DNA of 64,000 nt from Linyphia triangularis. Its lineage: Eukaryota; Arthropoda; Arachnida; Araneae; Linyphiidae. The notes below the pieces were generated by a model, which did no database searches, was not told the DNA's origin, and saw nothing but the letters and a program-made list of their open reading frames with translations. The stretch covers positions 52,960,487 through 53,024,486 of the forward strand of contig OZ021727.1 of NCBI GenBank assembly GCA_963978545.1. The letters run 5' to 3'. Of this stretch, positions 34,333 to 46,669 are shown in pieces (position 1 is the stretch's first letter; every line of letters starts with the position of its first letter). The position numbers and the translations under genes are program-made.

Positions 34333-34340
34333 CTTTATAG

Positions 34341-34748
34341 CAGCTTTTCCCAAACTGTGGGTCGTGAGCCAATATTTGGTGAGTCAGGGATAGTTTTCAG
34401 TTGTGTGAGGTTTTCATAGAAAAATTAAAAATCATAAGAAATACCTAAAGAGGGATAAGAAGAAAATGTAAATAAGTAGTTGTCTGGATGGTTCATAATA
34501 AGGGTAAATTACTTTTAAGAACTTGTTATACATTTACTAATGTTTACTAATCTAGATGCATTTATTAATTTTTAATTACAATTTTTTACATTGCTAATCA
34601 ATAGTAACATTGAAAACAATTCAAAACACTTGTTTGGATAGGGGAATGATTGTACTTTAAAAACAGTGGATTGCCGTTTATTAAGTATCTAAAAAAGTGA
34701 GTCATGAAAAGTTGTCATGAGTGAGTTATGAAAATTTGGAAACCTTTG
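34341..34748. mobile_element. hAT MITE with exact 8-bp target duplication
   Basis: A 408-bp element with ends CAGCTTTTCCCAAACTGTGG on the left and, read inward from the right, CAAAGGTTTCCAAATTTTC. CTTTATAG occurs identically at 34333-34340 and 34749-34756. GTGAGTCA-type strings recur near both ends. No ORF is present. The TIR style and 8-bp duplication are those of hAT elements. Confidence 0.85.
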
Positions 34749-34756
34749 CTTTATAG

Positions 34757-37700
34757 TAAAATAGCAATTTCAAATTAGCACGGAGAGAGAGTGAAGTACC
34801 ATCCAATAAGCTTTGATGAATTCGAAGATTAAGATGAAGGTCAAAAAATGAAGATTTCATAATAACTTCTATAATATGTGTTCCTGCTTAAAAAGAGTAT
34901 TAAGTTTGTTTTTCATTGGTCAAAAAGTGTCATTCACTCGATTAGCTTCTTGTCATTTTTAAGACTATGAAATCTGACCCCATCACTATGATGCATTGCC
35001 AGGATATTTATATCAAGTTATTGTCGTCTGATATAAGTCTCTTAGATAATGGAACGTTTTCTCGTGATATGTTTCATGACCATTATCGGAAGAAACCAAA
35101 TAGTTTTTTTTAACTTTACATCTTGTCTCACAAAAGTCGATTTAGCGCATAAAATGCAAAAAATACGACGCAAACAATTTTCTACTAGATTTTCGCGTTA
35201 AAATTTCAAAGGGAAAAGTTTGGTCAATTTTTTTTTTAAATACCAAAATTTAAAAAATATGTAGCAAAAAACTCGTTTTGCTTAAACAATAATGAAAAGC
35301 AAAAAGCGGGGGGGGGGGGGGACTCTTTCTCAGAATATGGTCCTTTCAACGCTAGGGTAGCTGTTGTAGATTGTCATATGATAACTACGACAAGCACATA
35401 CAAATGAAAATGGTTATTTCATTGAGAAATAACAAACCTCGTCGAAATCTTTAATTTTTTTTTCTAAGGTTTACGTTTTTGATTAAGTGGTACAGTTTTC
35501 GAATGTTTTCCATTGTGTCTAAGTAGAACGTTAAAATTCCACAAAGATTTAAATTCTAAACATTATTATTTAAATTAATTAATTAATTCCTATTGCAATA
35601 CGAATCATTTAAATTAAATATAGCAAATTACACTAAAACAGAATACTTTTATTATATTTAAGTATTTCACGCACTAATTTAAAAAAAGGAAAATAAAATA
35701 AATATTTCTATATTTCAGTTACGGCATTTATTTTTTATTACGGTTTAGTTTTCGTTCCAGAGAAAAACGCAATCTAAATAAAATACGATAGTAAAAGTGT
35801 TGGAAAATGTTACTTTGCCTGCTACTTGAGTGCATTTAAGGATCACATGATGATAGCTATTACGCTTTGATGACGTCATACTGATTGAGCGGAATGCTCA
35901 TTTTCCCCTATAAAAACAACAGCACATTAAATAAATTTGGTTGGAACTTTTAAAACTTCCAAAGCCCAAATCTTCTTATAAATGATCTAAAAAACATTTC
36001 ACATTTTATTTCCATTAATTTTAAGAATAAAAAAAGCCCAATACAAAAATGCATTGTGAAAAAAGGTGACTTCCAAAAAAAATTAATTTTTTTTTCCAAA
36101 CTTCAAATAATTTTAATGGCAAAGTAAAAAAAAAAAAAAAAAAATTCGAAACTAAAAGACATTACATAAAATATTTTGTGAGCAATTATTTAAGTCGTAA
36201 TTAAAGTGATTATTTTGTAATTTAAAAACATTTGTCAATTATTTTCTTCTTTAAATTTCTCTTTCAATTGATCGAATTGAAAATTGTATTTAAAGTAATA
36301 TATTCAAACTTATAAATTAGTGTCGCAGCTGTGAAAGTTTGAAGAATTTTTATTCCTCAAAGAATTTCATTACCTCAGCAAATGAGAATGTGGTGTAGAA
36401 ATGTCTTACAACAATTTTCAATAAAAATAATATAGTTTCTGTGGAAACAGTACCGGCACATAGTTTCTCTAATTATTCAAATTTGTAGGTAGAGCACATA
36501 AACCTAATTAAACAACTCGATTGCTACCGAATATATTAAAATAAATGTAGACTAGTTACCTATTAGTTCAGCAATTTAAGCTGTAATATGGGATTTCCTT
36601 CCAGCATCTACTCCTTACTGGATAGAATAGCAACGGGATAACGATGGATTTAATGACCCTGTCAAACATTCTAAAATGTTAAGAATTCTTCGCAGGTTAC
36701 TAATTATGGATATATCAAATATCTCGTAATTACTAAGTTTAGTCAGAGTGTGCAAATGATTTAAGTAAACATTACAGAAATGATGTTTATGCTCATGGTC
36801 ATGAAAATGATTTAAATGTTTTAAGCTTATAGTATTGTGATTGTGCAATTGTGATTATGTATTGGGCATCTAAACCTGGAACAAACGACATCAGTTCATT
36901 TGGTTGAATATGTTCTGATGCATTATACATTAAACTGCAAATAGTATTGCTGAAGTTTTCCTATAATTTCAGTAATTATAATCATTTTGTATGAATAAGT
37001 TATAAAAAATTAATTAAAATTTTACCGTCTATGTTTAAAATTATTTTTAGCAAAGAAAAATATATTCGAAATTAGTTTTACTTTTGCTTTTAGATACTTA
37101 AAGGTTTTTCTAGGAAAGAAAAAAACCTGTTTAGCTTAATTGAGGTTATTTTTTGTTTTTAATGAATAGAATTTCGTTTCATTTTAAATTGTATTTAGTA
37201 TAATTTCACTTTCAATCGTTCTTAGAATAATTATATAAATATAAAACAATTAAACAACTTATATACTTGTATCCCCTAAAATTCTTAAACCTCTAAATTA
37301 ATTTATTTTCTTGTGAAGTTTTCTAATTAACAGGTTTATGGTTAGTACAGAAGATCATCATAAAATTCTTTGTTATCTTAAAGTTTTGGATTACCAATTA
37401 TTTATATGCTGGTGACAAATACATATTTATGCTTGGTGTCATTGTTCGATATTAATTATAATTTTATGAATTTTGATATTACATCTTGTTAAGCGAGTTA
37501 TAATTTTATTCTCACTTGTGATATATAATCCAGTGGTTCCTTCCAAAATTAACACTAGGAACTTGCGTTATTCAATTTTAACTGTAAAACTTTGTCTTGG
37601 CTTATTACAAAACTAAAGTGAGTTGCGAAAATTACTTTCACAAACAACGTGCTAAAAATTAAACTTTATTTAATGATTTCTAATCAGAAAACGTGGTGAA

Positions 37701-38456
37701 ATTAGCATTTTACATCGAGGAGTATGGGAAAGTAACTTTCTCGTAATTATTTGAAAAAGAACTTTCCCTCAAGACTTGTGCTTAAATTTTATATAATTTT
37801 GGTATAGAAATGACATTTTTTGAAGATATTCATCGACTGGAGTTAACAACTTTAGTTTGTATAAGTATTAAATGTATGTATTGCACGTGATTATAAAAAA
37901 TAATGTATGCAACACGTGGAAAAATACTTTTTCAAACTCGGTAAATTATTTGACTCGTGCTACCGCACTTGTCAAATAAGCAATTCACCTGATTTAAAAA
38001 TTATTATTTTCCCAACAAGTTACATAAATAACTATAAGAGATTTTATCGATATTGATCAATTAAATACTTGGTTCGCAAGAGATATTTGGATTTTAATAA
38101 AATCAAAATATGTTTAAATTATGAAATGAATAAATATCGGAAAAATAGTTATTTTATAAGTAATTATATTAATTTGTACTAATAACTAGTTAGAAAGAAA
38201 GCATACTTCAGTTTTGAACAAATATATTTAAGTTGATCTTTTTCACAGATATTTTATTTTTTAATCTTTTTGAGCAAATATTTATGTTGATTGTTTGTTT
38301 CTGATATAAAACTGCAAATGTATTTATAAATTGTACTTGTGTTGAGAAAAAGTTTTTGTTACAATATCACCTTTTAGTTATAACTTAGATTTTATAGCTG
38401 CCTATATTTACGAAATTATTCTGCTAATTTAGCATTTTCTACCAGTCCAGAATTTG
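34757..38456. other. AT-rich non-coding DNA with one promoter-like patch
   Basis: No supported gene. A G14 run lies near 35308-35321. The minus frame at 36615-36848 is His/Leu-rich and shows no domain. A promoter-like patch at 35871-35916 is listed separately. Confidence 0.45.
35871..35916 (+). promoter_or_regulatory. CRE plus TATA promoter-like patch
   Basis: A perfect CRE palindrome TGACGTCA (35871-35878) stands about 30 bp upstream of TATAAAAA (35909-35916), with the dyad TGAGC...GCTCA between them. The arrangement is that of a CREB/ATF-responsive core promoter or a retroelement U3. No ORF or splice signal was recognised downstream, so function is unproven. Confidence 0.3.
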
Positions 38457-38460
38457 AAGT

Positions 38461-38702
38461 TGCAGCGGAATAAATATATCCTCGTGCATCTCTAGCTGGA
38501 TGAATAACTCCTCATGCCATCACAACTAGATATCCTCGCGCTTTACCTTGGTAGTTGTGTTCTATAAATTTGAAGATATCAGTTTGAGTTTGGAAATGGC
38601 GTATTAACTAATGCAGTTGTTTCTTTAAACCGTTTCGTATTATTACAATCGTAAACAGTTAACCATTTACAAGTTTGTTATCTCATCGACATCACTGCTA
38701 TA
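38461..38702 (+). repeat. 5' LTR of the gypsy element
   Basis: 242 bp beginning TGCAGCGG (TGTAGCGG in the 3' copy). It carries a 5-bp stretch within GAAGATATCAG that the 3' copy lacks. The inner end is placed at GCTATA because the next four bases equal the target duplication; the true end could be up to 4 bp further. Confidence 0.9.
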
Positions 38703-39097
38703 AAGTGGCGCCCAATTTGGGGCTCGAAAACATACGAAAACTACCCAGAGCAGAGTCTATGTGTCGGTGATGAAAACGAAAGGAACATATAAGTGTTATT
38801 TTATTTGAATGTTGGAGGTTATATCTAGTCTACTTTAAGTTAAACCTTATAATTTTTCAGTTATTACTCACCCAGAGGAATAATTTGAAAGCAATGTACT
38901 CGACCCGAGTTGAATATTAAAGGTTTTGGATCATCCGGATCATAAAGAGAATTTGGCCATATTTCCTTTCGCATTTGAAGTTATTAATTCAGAAATCCCG
39001 AGTGTGGTTTATGATATTGCGTATCATTTTTCAAGTAAACGAATTGGCTGGTCTTAATCAGTTAATTCTGAAAGGCATTTAAGATTTGACTCTCGCT

Positions 39098-40887
39098 ATG
39101 GCATTTTTGGGGCGTGGAAAGAAAGAGGATCTTAAGCTGTTGGCACAAGAATTGGGTGAAGATCCGAGTCCAGATTTAAAGGTACTTGACCTGAAGAATT
39201 TGATAATTTATTCACGGAACTACGACACCGAATTTGTTAAAGAAATGTTTGCCACTATAATAGATGATCGTTTAAAAAGAGAAGCACTTGAAATTGAGAA
39301 AGCTCGCAGAAAAGAAGAACTTGAAATTGAGGAAGCTCGCAGAAAAGAAGAGTATGAGCTAGAAAGATTAAGAATACAGCTCGAAATTCAAAAATGTGCT
39401 TCACAATCTGCAAATGTCCCTCACACAGAATATGATCAACAAAGAATTGATTTAAAGAGGCTTATTCCAAGTTTTAATCCCAAGGAAGATGACATGGCAA
39501 TATTTTTTAATCTATTCGAGATACAGCTAAAATTCTTGCAGGTCCCTGAAACACATTGGGTACCCTACCTAATTGGATCACTGCCAAGTGAAGTGGCTAT
39601 ATTAATAGCTAGAGAATCAGAAAAAACGTCACAAGAATACACGAATGTCAAACAGATGCTTTAGAAGAGATTCAAACTTTCTGCTGAAAAGTTTAGGCAA
39701 CTTTTCTGCCAACACAAGAAAAGACAAGAAAGCACTTGGCGAGATTTTTTTTTTTCGAGATAAGAAGCTACTTCGAAGGATGGCTTTGTGAGTTAAGGAT
39801 CGAATATTTTTGCAGTTTAAAGGATCTGATAATTTCCGATCAAATCAAGAAAAAAGCTCCTCCGGATTTCAGAGACCACTTCTTAGATGAATGGACTGGA
39901 TGGGTGTCTCCAAGTGATCTTGCAGACAAATTGGATGTTTACTGCAGTCTTCGAAAAACTACGAAAAAAGAAGATCAACCTGTTGTAAACAAGGGTCATC
40001 TTTTCCAATCTAGCGATGATACCGTCAGACAAAAATCTTTAAAGAATAACTACAACTCTAGAAGACACGAGAAGGACAAACCGATGTTCAAGACCGAAGA
40101 AGGAAATACTTTTAAGTGCTATGGATGTGGATCCCCAGGTGTTATTGTCATGCTGTATATCCACAGACATTTTACAAATTTTATTAAGGGGTCTGTTTAA
40201 AACTGCAACAAGTGCATAGCCCCTTAAGTTTCTGTCCGAAGCTTTTGGGGGAATATTTAAACAGGGGTTTGGCCAATTGGTCAAATAAGAGTTGGCGATT
40301 CCATAAAGGATTAGAGCCGCTCCAATGGCGTAGAGAGAGAAGTTTTGGATGTAATTATGAGGGGGATCGTAAGAGACAGAAGGAAATTGGGGAGATAGCA
40401 AGTCGGTCAAGCGGTGGTTCCTAAGGGAGAGATGCATTTTTATCGGACGCAATGACGTGCACATGAGATCGCCATTTTCCTGACCCTGATATGCCAGTAA
40501 GTGAAATTTCTTGATTCGAATGCTCAGCCAGTTTTTATACTGTATAGTAATCAAAAGTGTCAATATGAAAAAGTGTCAATATGATTTATTAGTTGTCCTA
40601 TGATATCTTTATGATATATTATATTTTGCTTTTAATCTATGGATTCAGCACTGACTTAACTAAGCGTGCTTTGAGGAAATGTGTTGTCTAAATACCTATT
40701 GTTCATGAATAAATATCATTTCAAGTTACGAATTTGAGTTATTGCAACGCTTTAACTTATGCACGAAATTAGGTTCATTTAGATTAATTCTGACGTTTGT
40801 TAACTAACCACTATACTCACGGCAGTTATCAAATCCAAATGTCCAACCTGCACCAAGTCAAGAAATGATGGGGAAGCCTCTTTCTGA
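39098..40887 (+). pseudogene. gag: gypsy gag, broken
   Basis: Gag would form the virus-like particle. The start is the ATG at 39098 (MAFLGRGKK); the frame is open slightly further upstream, but this ATG matches the MSYLGKGTK start of the second gypsy gag here. Residues about 65-115 form a charged coiled coil with a repeated EIEKARRKEE unit, followed by the retrotransposon gag capsid region around PSFNPKEDDMAIFF. Breaks: TAG at 39662, a frameshift in the T11 run at 39745-39755, a 679-bp solo LTR at 40146-40824 inside the zinc knuckle, and TGA at 40885. The knuckle has CYGC on one side of the insert and CPTC on the other, so it is of the CxxC...CxxC type rather than classic CCHC. Confidence 0.9.
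40146..40824. mobile_element. solo LTR nested in gag
   Basis: 679 bp starting TGTCATGCTG and ending CACGGCA (TG...CA), flanked by GTTAT at 40141-40145 and 40825-40829, an exact 5-bp target duplication. It contains AATAAA at 40709-40714 and a TATA-like TTTATACTG near 40533, so transcription is probably left to right. No pol or gag sequence is inside. This is what LTR-LTR recombination leaves after removing an internal region. The family is unknown; a 5-bp duplication fits BEL/Pao or gypsy. Frames within it are shadows. Confidence 0.85.
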
Positions 40888-42336
40888 AACATTCAACTCC
40901 AATCCTGTGCACCTTTTCAAGTTGCTAACTTGAAGGTCTCAGTTAATGGAACATGTGGGATCGTATGTGTTGACAGTGGAGCAAGCCACTGTATTGCAGG
41001 AGAGATGCTACATCATCTTCTTTTAGAACAAGGAGTACAATTCAAACCTGAACAACGAGTCATGAGCATGGCTAATGGACATAAATCTACAGTGAATGTA
41101 AGCACTGCTGTTGTTACCATTGAAAGAGAAGGAAGAGCGTTCCAAATCAATTTGAGTGTTCTTCCAGATGCAAAAGAAAATAGAACATTATTGGGCATCG
41201 ATTTTCTACAAGAAGCTGGAGTTGTTTTAAACCTAAAAGAACATGTATGGTTTTACAATGACAGACCCCATGAATGTTACGAATTGGCATCTGAGAAAAG
41301 TGTTCCAACTTTAACGTCTCCACCTTGTTTAAAAATCAATTCGTGTTCTCTACGTGACGAAGAGGGTCAGCAATTGACCGGAAAGCAAAGAGACGCTTTG
41401 AATTCTGTATTGAAGGATTTCAATGATGTGTTTCGATCAGGGGGAGAAGCCACCCCTTTTATAGAACATCACATTGATACCGGTACACGTGCACCAGTAG
41501 CCGTACCCCCATATAGGATTCCTCCACTAAAGAAAGAAATTCTTCGAAAAGAACTGGATAGATTATTGACAGAAGGAGTTATTGAAGAATGTGAGTCGCC
41601 ATACGCCGCTCCAGTCGTGCTTGTGCCAAAGCCTATTGGAAGCATACGACTATGCGTTGACTACAGGAAGCTGAACGAGATTACAGTTCCTGATTCCTAT
41701 CCATTGCCAAGAATGGACGATTTGCTACATGCAGCCAAACATACTCCATACATGTCTACAATTGATCTTTGTTCAGGATATTATCAAGTTAATGTCGCTG
41801 CTGATGACAGAGATGAAACAGCATTTGTTACTCCGTATGGGTCTTTTAGATTCATTCGTATGGCTATGGGACTTCGAAACGCTCCAGCCACATTCCAGAG
41901 GCTCGCCGATCGTTTCCGAAGTGGGCTAACTGATGTATTAACTTTGGCAGACTTAGATGACATTATCGTCTTATCTGAAACCTGTGAACAACATCTGGCT
42001 GATCTTCGGAAGGTATTTCAGAGACTTTTGACTTTCAAACTATGTGCTAACAGGGATAAGTGCAACTTTGCATGTTCACGAGTCAAATTTCTTGGACACT
42101 GGATCACAAGCTCTGGATTAGAAGTAGATCCAGAGAAAACAAGTTCTGTCATGAACATTCATCCACCTAAGACGGTAAAACAGCTACAATCCTTCTTGCA
42201 GTCTTGCTCTTGGTACAGAAGATTTATCAATAATTTCTCTGATTTAGCCAGATCATTGAGCAACTTGACTAAAAAGAATGCTACTTGGAAATGGGGTAAA
42301 GAAGAACAAACTGTCTTTGAAGAATTGAAACAATGA
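40888..42336 (+). pseudogene. pol: gypsy pol, protease and reverse transcriptase part
   Basis: The uninterrupted translation from TTG at 40930 gives 468 residues, open upstream to the TGA at 40885. Protease: VDSGASHC with catalytic Asp at residue 15. RT: LCVDYRKLN at about 240-248, then STIDLCSGYYQ and FRFIRMAMGLRNAPATFQRL. The active-site box, normally YLDD in this family, reads DLDD (residues 341-344, first codon GAC at 41950), so the conserved Tyr is Asp. The connection region follows. TGA at 42334-42336 ends this frame at the RNase H junction; the next part continues in the same frame. This part would process Gag-Pol and copy RNA into DNA in the particle; here it is inactive by the stop and probably by the catalytic-box change. 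Confidence 0.93.
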
Positions 42337-44148
42337 CTCATCACAGCTCCTGTGCTTTCACAAGGGCAAGAAGACAAGCCCTTTGTATTGAGAACAGATG
42401 CTCGTAGTTACGCCCTTGGAGCTGTTCTTTTACAAGGACATGGTACGGACGAGCACCCTGTAGAATATGCAAGTCGTCTTCTGACATCTGCTGAGAGAAA
42501 TTACTCTACTACAGAGCAGGAAGCTTTAGTTGTCATGTGGGCTCTAAACAAATTTCATGGCTATATCGATGGATCGGAAGTTACAGTTGCTTCTGACCAT
42601 CAACCGCTGAAGTGGCTCATGAGTCTGAAATCTCCTTCTGGAAGACTTGCCAGATGGGCCTTGCAGTTACAGTCATTCAACGTTAAGATGACTTACATTC
42701 CAGATAAATTTAATGTTATGGCTTACATGCTATCATGTCCAACTTGCCATGATGAATCCAAAGAAGTTTGTGACCTATATATGGTTGTTGCCGACTTTCC
42801 TACTCGACGTCCAGCAGAGATACGAACTGAACAGCTGAATGATGATGACATAAAGAATATCATTGAAAATTTTGAAGGAAAATATACAGATGTTTCCAGA
42901 TGGACTGGACGGGGTTATCTAATGAATAATGGAATTCTTTACCAGTACTCACCAGATTCAGAATCGGAAGATGCTCAGTTAGTTGTCCCCTCCCATGAAC
43001 AAGAGTTGGTGTTGAAAGAGCATCATGATGCTCCTACTGCTTCTCACTATGATATAGAAGGAACTTTTCAACGGATAGCTACTCGATATTATTGGACTGG
43101 AATGCGCAAAACTATTGCCGAGTATGTAAAGAATTGTCCTGACTGTAGTAGATACAAAACTTCTAACCAAACGCCTTTAGGTTTATTACAAACACCTGTG
43201 TATTCCCAAAGGTTTGAAACCATTGCCATCGACTTTTTTGGTCCATTATCTGAAGGAGGGAAAAAGTGGATTTTCATAGTCGAAGACTGCGCCACCAGAT
43301 GGATTGAACTGTTTGCCCTTGAGACATCCACAGCAAAAGAGTGTGCGCTTACGCTCTTGAATGAAGTTTTTCTTCGGTATGGGCTCAGCCGTCGTGTCAT
43401 TAGTGACAACGGTGAGCAATTCGTAAGCGCTATAATGCAACAACTGTTGTATTTCCTTGACATAAAACAGAGTCTCATTCCCTTCTATCACCCTCAAGCA
43501 AATCCTGTCGAAAGAAAAAACCGGGATCTAAAGCCGCGCCTAGCGATATTGGTCGGTAATGACCACAGCACTTGGGTAGAGCGGTTGCCTTCCATTCGGT
43601 TTGCCATGAACTCGTCGAAATGTGAAAGTACAGGACAGACTGCTGCTTACCTACATTTTGGTAGAGAAATGAGGACTCCTGATGATGTTTCTCGTGATCT
43701 AAGAGCCATCATTCAGAATGATAACTTTGTCCCAGAAATAACACCCTACCTTAAAAGATTTGCTGAGACATTGAAAGGAGTTCGGGAGAGGGTAGAGATA
43801 CAGCAGGATCGTCGAAAAGACTATGTTGATAAATCTAGGAAAGAAGGACCTCGTTACGTTCCTGGCGATATGGTATGGGTTACATCACATCATTTAAGCA
43901 ACAAGAAACATGGAAAAACATCGAAGTTTATGCCGAGAAGAGACGGGCCATATGTAATATTGACTCAGAGATCTCCAACAACATATGAAGTGGTTAATCA
44001 AGACAATCTTGATGTGCCATTGGGTACTTATCATAGTTCAGCACTGTGTCCTTACCAAGGTCAAGATTCTCAGCTAGAAGTACCTCTTCGAAAACGCGGA
44101 CGGCCTAAAAAGAAAGCTGCAATCCCAGATTCACCTTCACCAAAATAA
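42337..44148 (+). pseudogene. pol: gypsy pol, RNase H and integrase part
   Basis: Open from the TGA at 42334 to TAA at 44146-44148, in frame with the RT part. Residues here are counted from codon 42352. RNase H: RTDARSYALGAVLL, TTEQEALVVMWAL and SDHQPLKWL. Its usual ADMLSRP end reads AYMLSCP. The integrase zinc region has His residues near 224-231 and CPDC near 262-265. Catalytic core: AIDFFGP (Asp 294), SDNGEQF (Asp 352) and NPVERKN (Glu 387), with 34 residues between the second Asp and Glu. A GPY/F-type module (RRDGPYVIL) and a basic tail (RKRGRPKKK) close the protein. Integrase residues look intact, so the truncating stop and the RT change matter more. Confidence 0.95.
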
Positions 44149-44212
44149 GATCATAAGAACATTTCTGCGTCTGGCTCCTGATCGGGACGACTTCGGACCC
44201 AGAGGGGGAGTC

Positions 44213-44450
44213 TGTAGCGGAATAAATATATCCTCGTGCATCTCTAGCTGGATGAATAACTCCTCGTGCCGTCGCAACTAGATATCCTTGCGCTTTACCT
44301 TGGTAGTTGTGTTCTATAGATTTGATCAGTTTGAGTTTGGAGAATGGCGTATTAACCAATAAAGTTGCTTCTTTAAACCGTTTCGTATTATTACAATCGT
44401 AAACACTTAACCATTTACAAGTTTCTTATCTCATTGACATCACTGCTATA
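44213..44450 (+). repeat. 3' LTR of the gypsy element
   Basis: 238 bp starting TGTAGCGG, directly after the polypurine tract. It is about 94-95 percent identical to the 5' LTR by eye, and most differences are transitions at or near CpG. Confidence 0.92.
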
Positions 44451-44454
44451 AAGT

Positions 44455-46291
44455 TATTATTCCATGTAATTAAACATTCAATAAAAAAATTTAAAAAATA
44501 AAAATATCATGTTAATACTTATCTTCAGAGTTGTGTTTGAGAGTTTTGGGATTTATAAAGCTTAGCAAATATTGAACAGGAATAAATCAGGCAAAAATGC
44601 AATTTACATAACAAAAATGCTTTTCAAGTATAATAAGTATTTTACAACGTAAGATTTTTTAAAAAACTTAATCAAAATCATTTTATATTCAGACGTAAAT
44701 TGTATTTTTAATGGAAATACTTATGCAAATTCTTCCAAAGTTAAATTTAAAAAATAAAATCTAATTTTATTGCCTTTGTTGGTATAAAAGCAATTATTTT
44801 TGTTTTATTATAATATATTACTATTTCATTGCAAAGATTATTTGTATATATTTAAAAAAAAAAATGGGAATGGATGGAAAATTTGTAATTCAAAATGATG
44901 TTTAAATTAACAAAAATGTTACAAAATAATCATAAATAAAGGAAGAGAATTTTTTTCTAAATTACTTCCTGGAATCTCATTCTTCATTTTATTTAGCATT
45001 TTCATTCCGTCGTTAAAATTTTACGCTTGTTAGGGTAATTTGTGAATAACACGAAACAAAAACAAAACTCAAAGAAAAATGACAAATGGAATTTTTATTC
45101 AAATTTGGCAGCAAATGAAAGATGCAAGATAACATAAAAATGTAGCGATTTTTATCTTAAATACACGTTTACTTGAATAGCTGTTTCCCCCACCTTCACA
45201 TAAAATACTTGCACGAGAATTTGCATGCAAGAGAAATAACAACACTCTCATAGACATTGGCATTCATCTTATTTAGGCCACCTTAAACAAAAAAAAAAGG
45301 TAAAATAAAACGAAATTTGGAAACCGAAATTTAACGCCAGCGCAGATAAATCCTCATTTTTAAAAAAAAAAAAGCCTTTCTACCTTTTTCAGTTCTTTTC
45401 TTTGTTTCTCTGGTCTTCTTTTAGTTTTTTTGTTGTTGTTATCTTTATTTAGCATTAGCGAAATTCTGGCTTCTCGTAAAATGCGGGTGATTACAAGATA
45501 CGGCAAAGAAACAGATGGGCAAGGGGGGCGGGGAACAGGGTTTATAGAGAACCAATGAAAAGAAAGCAAAAAAAAAAACATTTTATGGATAGGGAAGGAT
45601 CAATACCCACATTAGGGTGAAGCTTAATGTGTTCGATTGGTTACACATGCCCTATGTCCCTAGATTTATAGAAAAGGACGAAGTTTTATTTGCTACTTAA
45701 GTCACTATGCGGGTAAGAGGGTTTCTCATATGGTACATAAATACAGCTGTCACTCACAGAATGCACTATGCTGCCAAATATATTGATTCTACACCTTTTA
45801 GTGAAGTATATTGTTCTGCATCTGCACGAGGTATCGAATGTGGCAATAAAGTAATGGTATTCGAAACAGCAATTTGTTATCTATGATAATTTTTTAATTG
45901 AAATAATTGTATTATTTAGAAGGAATGAATATCCATATTTTTATGATTTTGATAAGGATTGGCGGTATTAATTTTCTTTTCTTATTCAATTAAATAGGAC
46001 TATATCATAAGAAACTGTAGTCATAGCTAAAATAATGATTTACGTAACCAATAAGATGTAGTAGATACACTGGCGTGACTGGGGTACTTTGATCGTAAAT
46101 TAAAGTTAGGCCTCAGCTGTTTATTCCATAATGTTCAAACAGAAATTATAATAAGTTTTGAATAATATGAATATAAATCTTTTTTTTAATATTTTTTCTA
46201 GTGTGCCGGTGCAAGAAACAACCATTTCTTAAGTCGATGGATTTTTCATATTTTTGATAATTGGAATCTATTTGAGCAGTCATTAGTTAAC
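44455..46291. other. AT-rich non-coding DNA, nothing recognised
   Basis: Homopolymer-rich. The minus frame at 45360-45581 is low complexity. A TE-like string, ACTGGCGTGACTGGGGTAC, occurs near 46069 without a partner. Confidence 0.4.
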
Positions 46292-46646
46292 TTAAGGGCA
46301 ATTCTATGGTAACTGGTCCTGATCATTTCAAAAATTAATTTTTGAAAATGAAAAAAAAAAAAAAAAAAAAAAAAAAAAGAATCAGGTGCCATCTTAATCA
46401 GTTTAAATGATATGTTGATTTACAATAGGTGATTTCTTTAAAAGTAACTTTGTTACATGATTTTTTTTTTTTTACTTTTAATGTAAATTTTAGATATTTT
46501 ACTGTTGCAGAGGAGACATATTGCTGTGATATGGATTTTCCTATTTTAAAGGATATTTGACTTGCGATTTAAAACTTAACCATAAGCAAAATTTTTACAA
46601 CATGAAACTAAATATATTTGAGTTCAAATATTACAGCTAAACTCAA

Positions 46647-46669
46647 ATATATATATATATATATATATG
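46647..46669. repeat. (AT)n microsatellite, short
   Basis: An AT run of about 23 bp. Confidence 0.9.

Larger units (their letters stand above)
38461..44450 (+). mobile_element. Ty3/gypsy LTR retrotransposon, near full length, inactive
   Basis: Two LTRs (38461-38702 and 44213-44450) bound gag and pol in the order protease, RT, RNase H, integrase, the Ty3/gypsy order. AAGT at 38457-38460 and 44451-44454 is a candidate 4-bp target duplication, although AAGT also follows the 5' LTR internally. The primer-binding site TGGCGCCCAATTTGGGGC (38706-38723) resembles one complementary to tRNA-Lys. The polypurine tract AGAGGGGGAG is at 44201-44210. The LTRs differ at about 13 positions plus two indels, roughly 5 percent by eye. 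Damage includes an early Gag stop, a frameshift, an inserted solo LTR, and a pol stop. No envelope gene follows pol. Confidence 0.95.

Noticed and set aside
36615..36848. His-rich minus-strand frame resembling a metal-binding peptide
   Set aside because: Composition follows from local CAT/ATG-rich sequence; no signal peptide, no conserved spacing, no exon signals.
40039..40563. 174-codon minus-strand frame across gag and the solo LTR
   Set aside because: It crosses the junction between two unrelated insertions, so it cannot be an old gene.
43089..43497. Minus-strand frames opposite integrase
   Set aside because: They are antisense shadows of the well-supported integrase frame.
44105..44359. 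84-codon minus frame over the 3' LTR
   Set aside because: Spans the pol end, polypurine tract and LTR; antisense chance.
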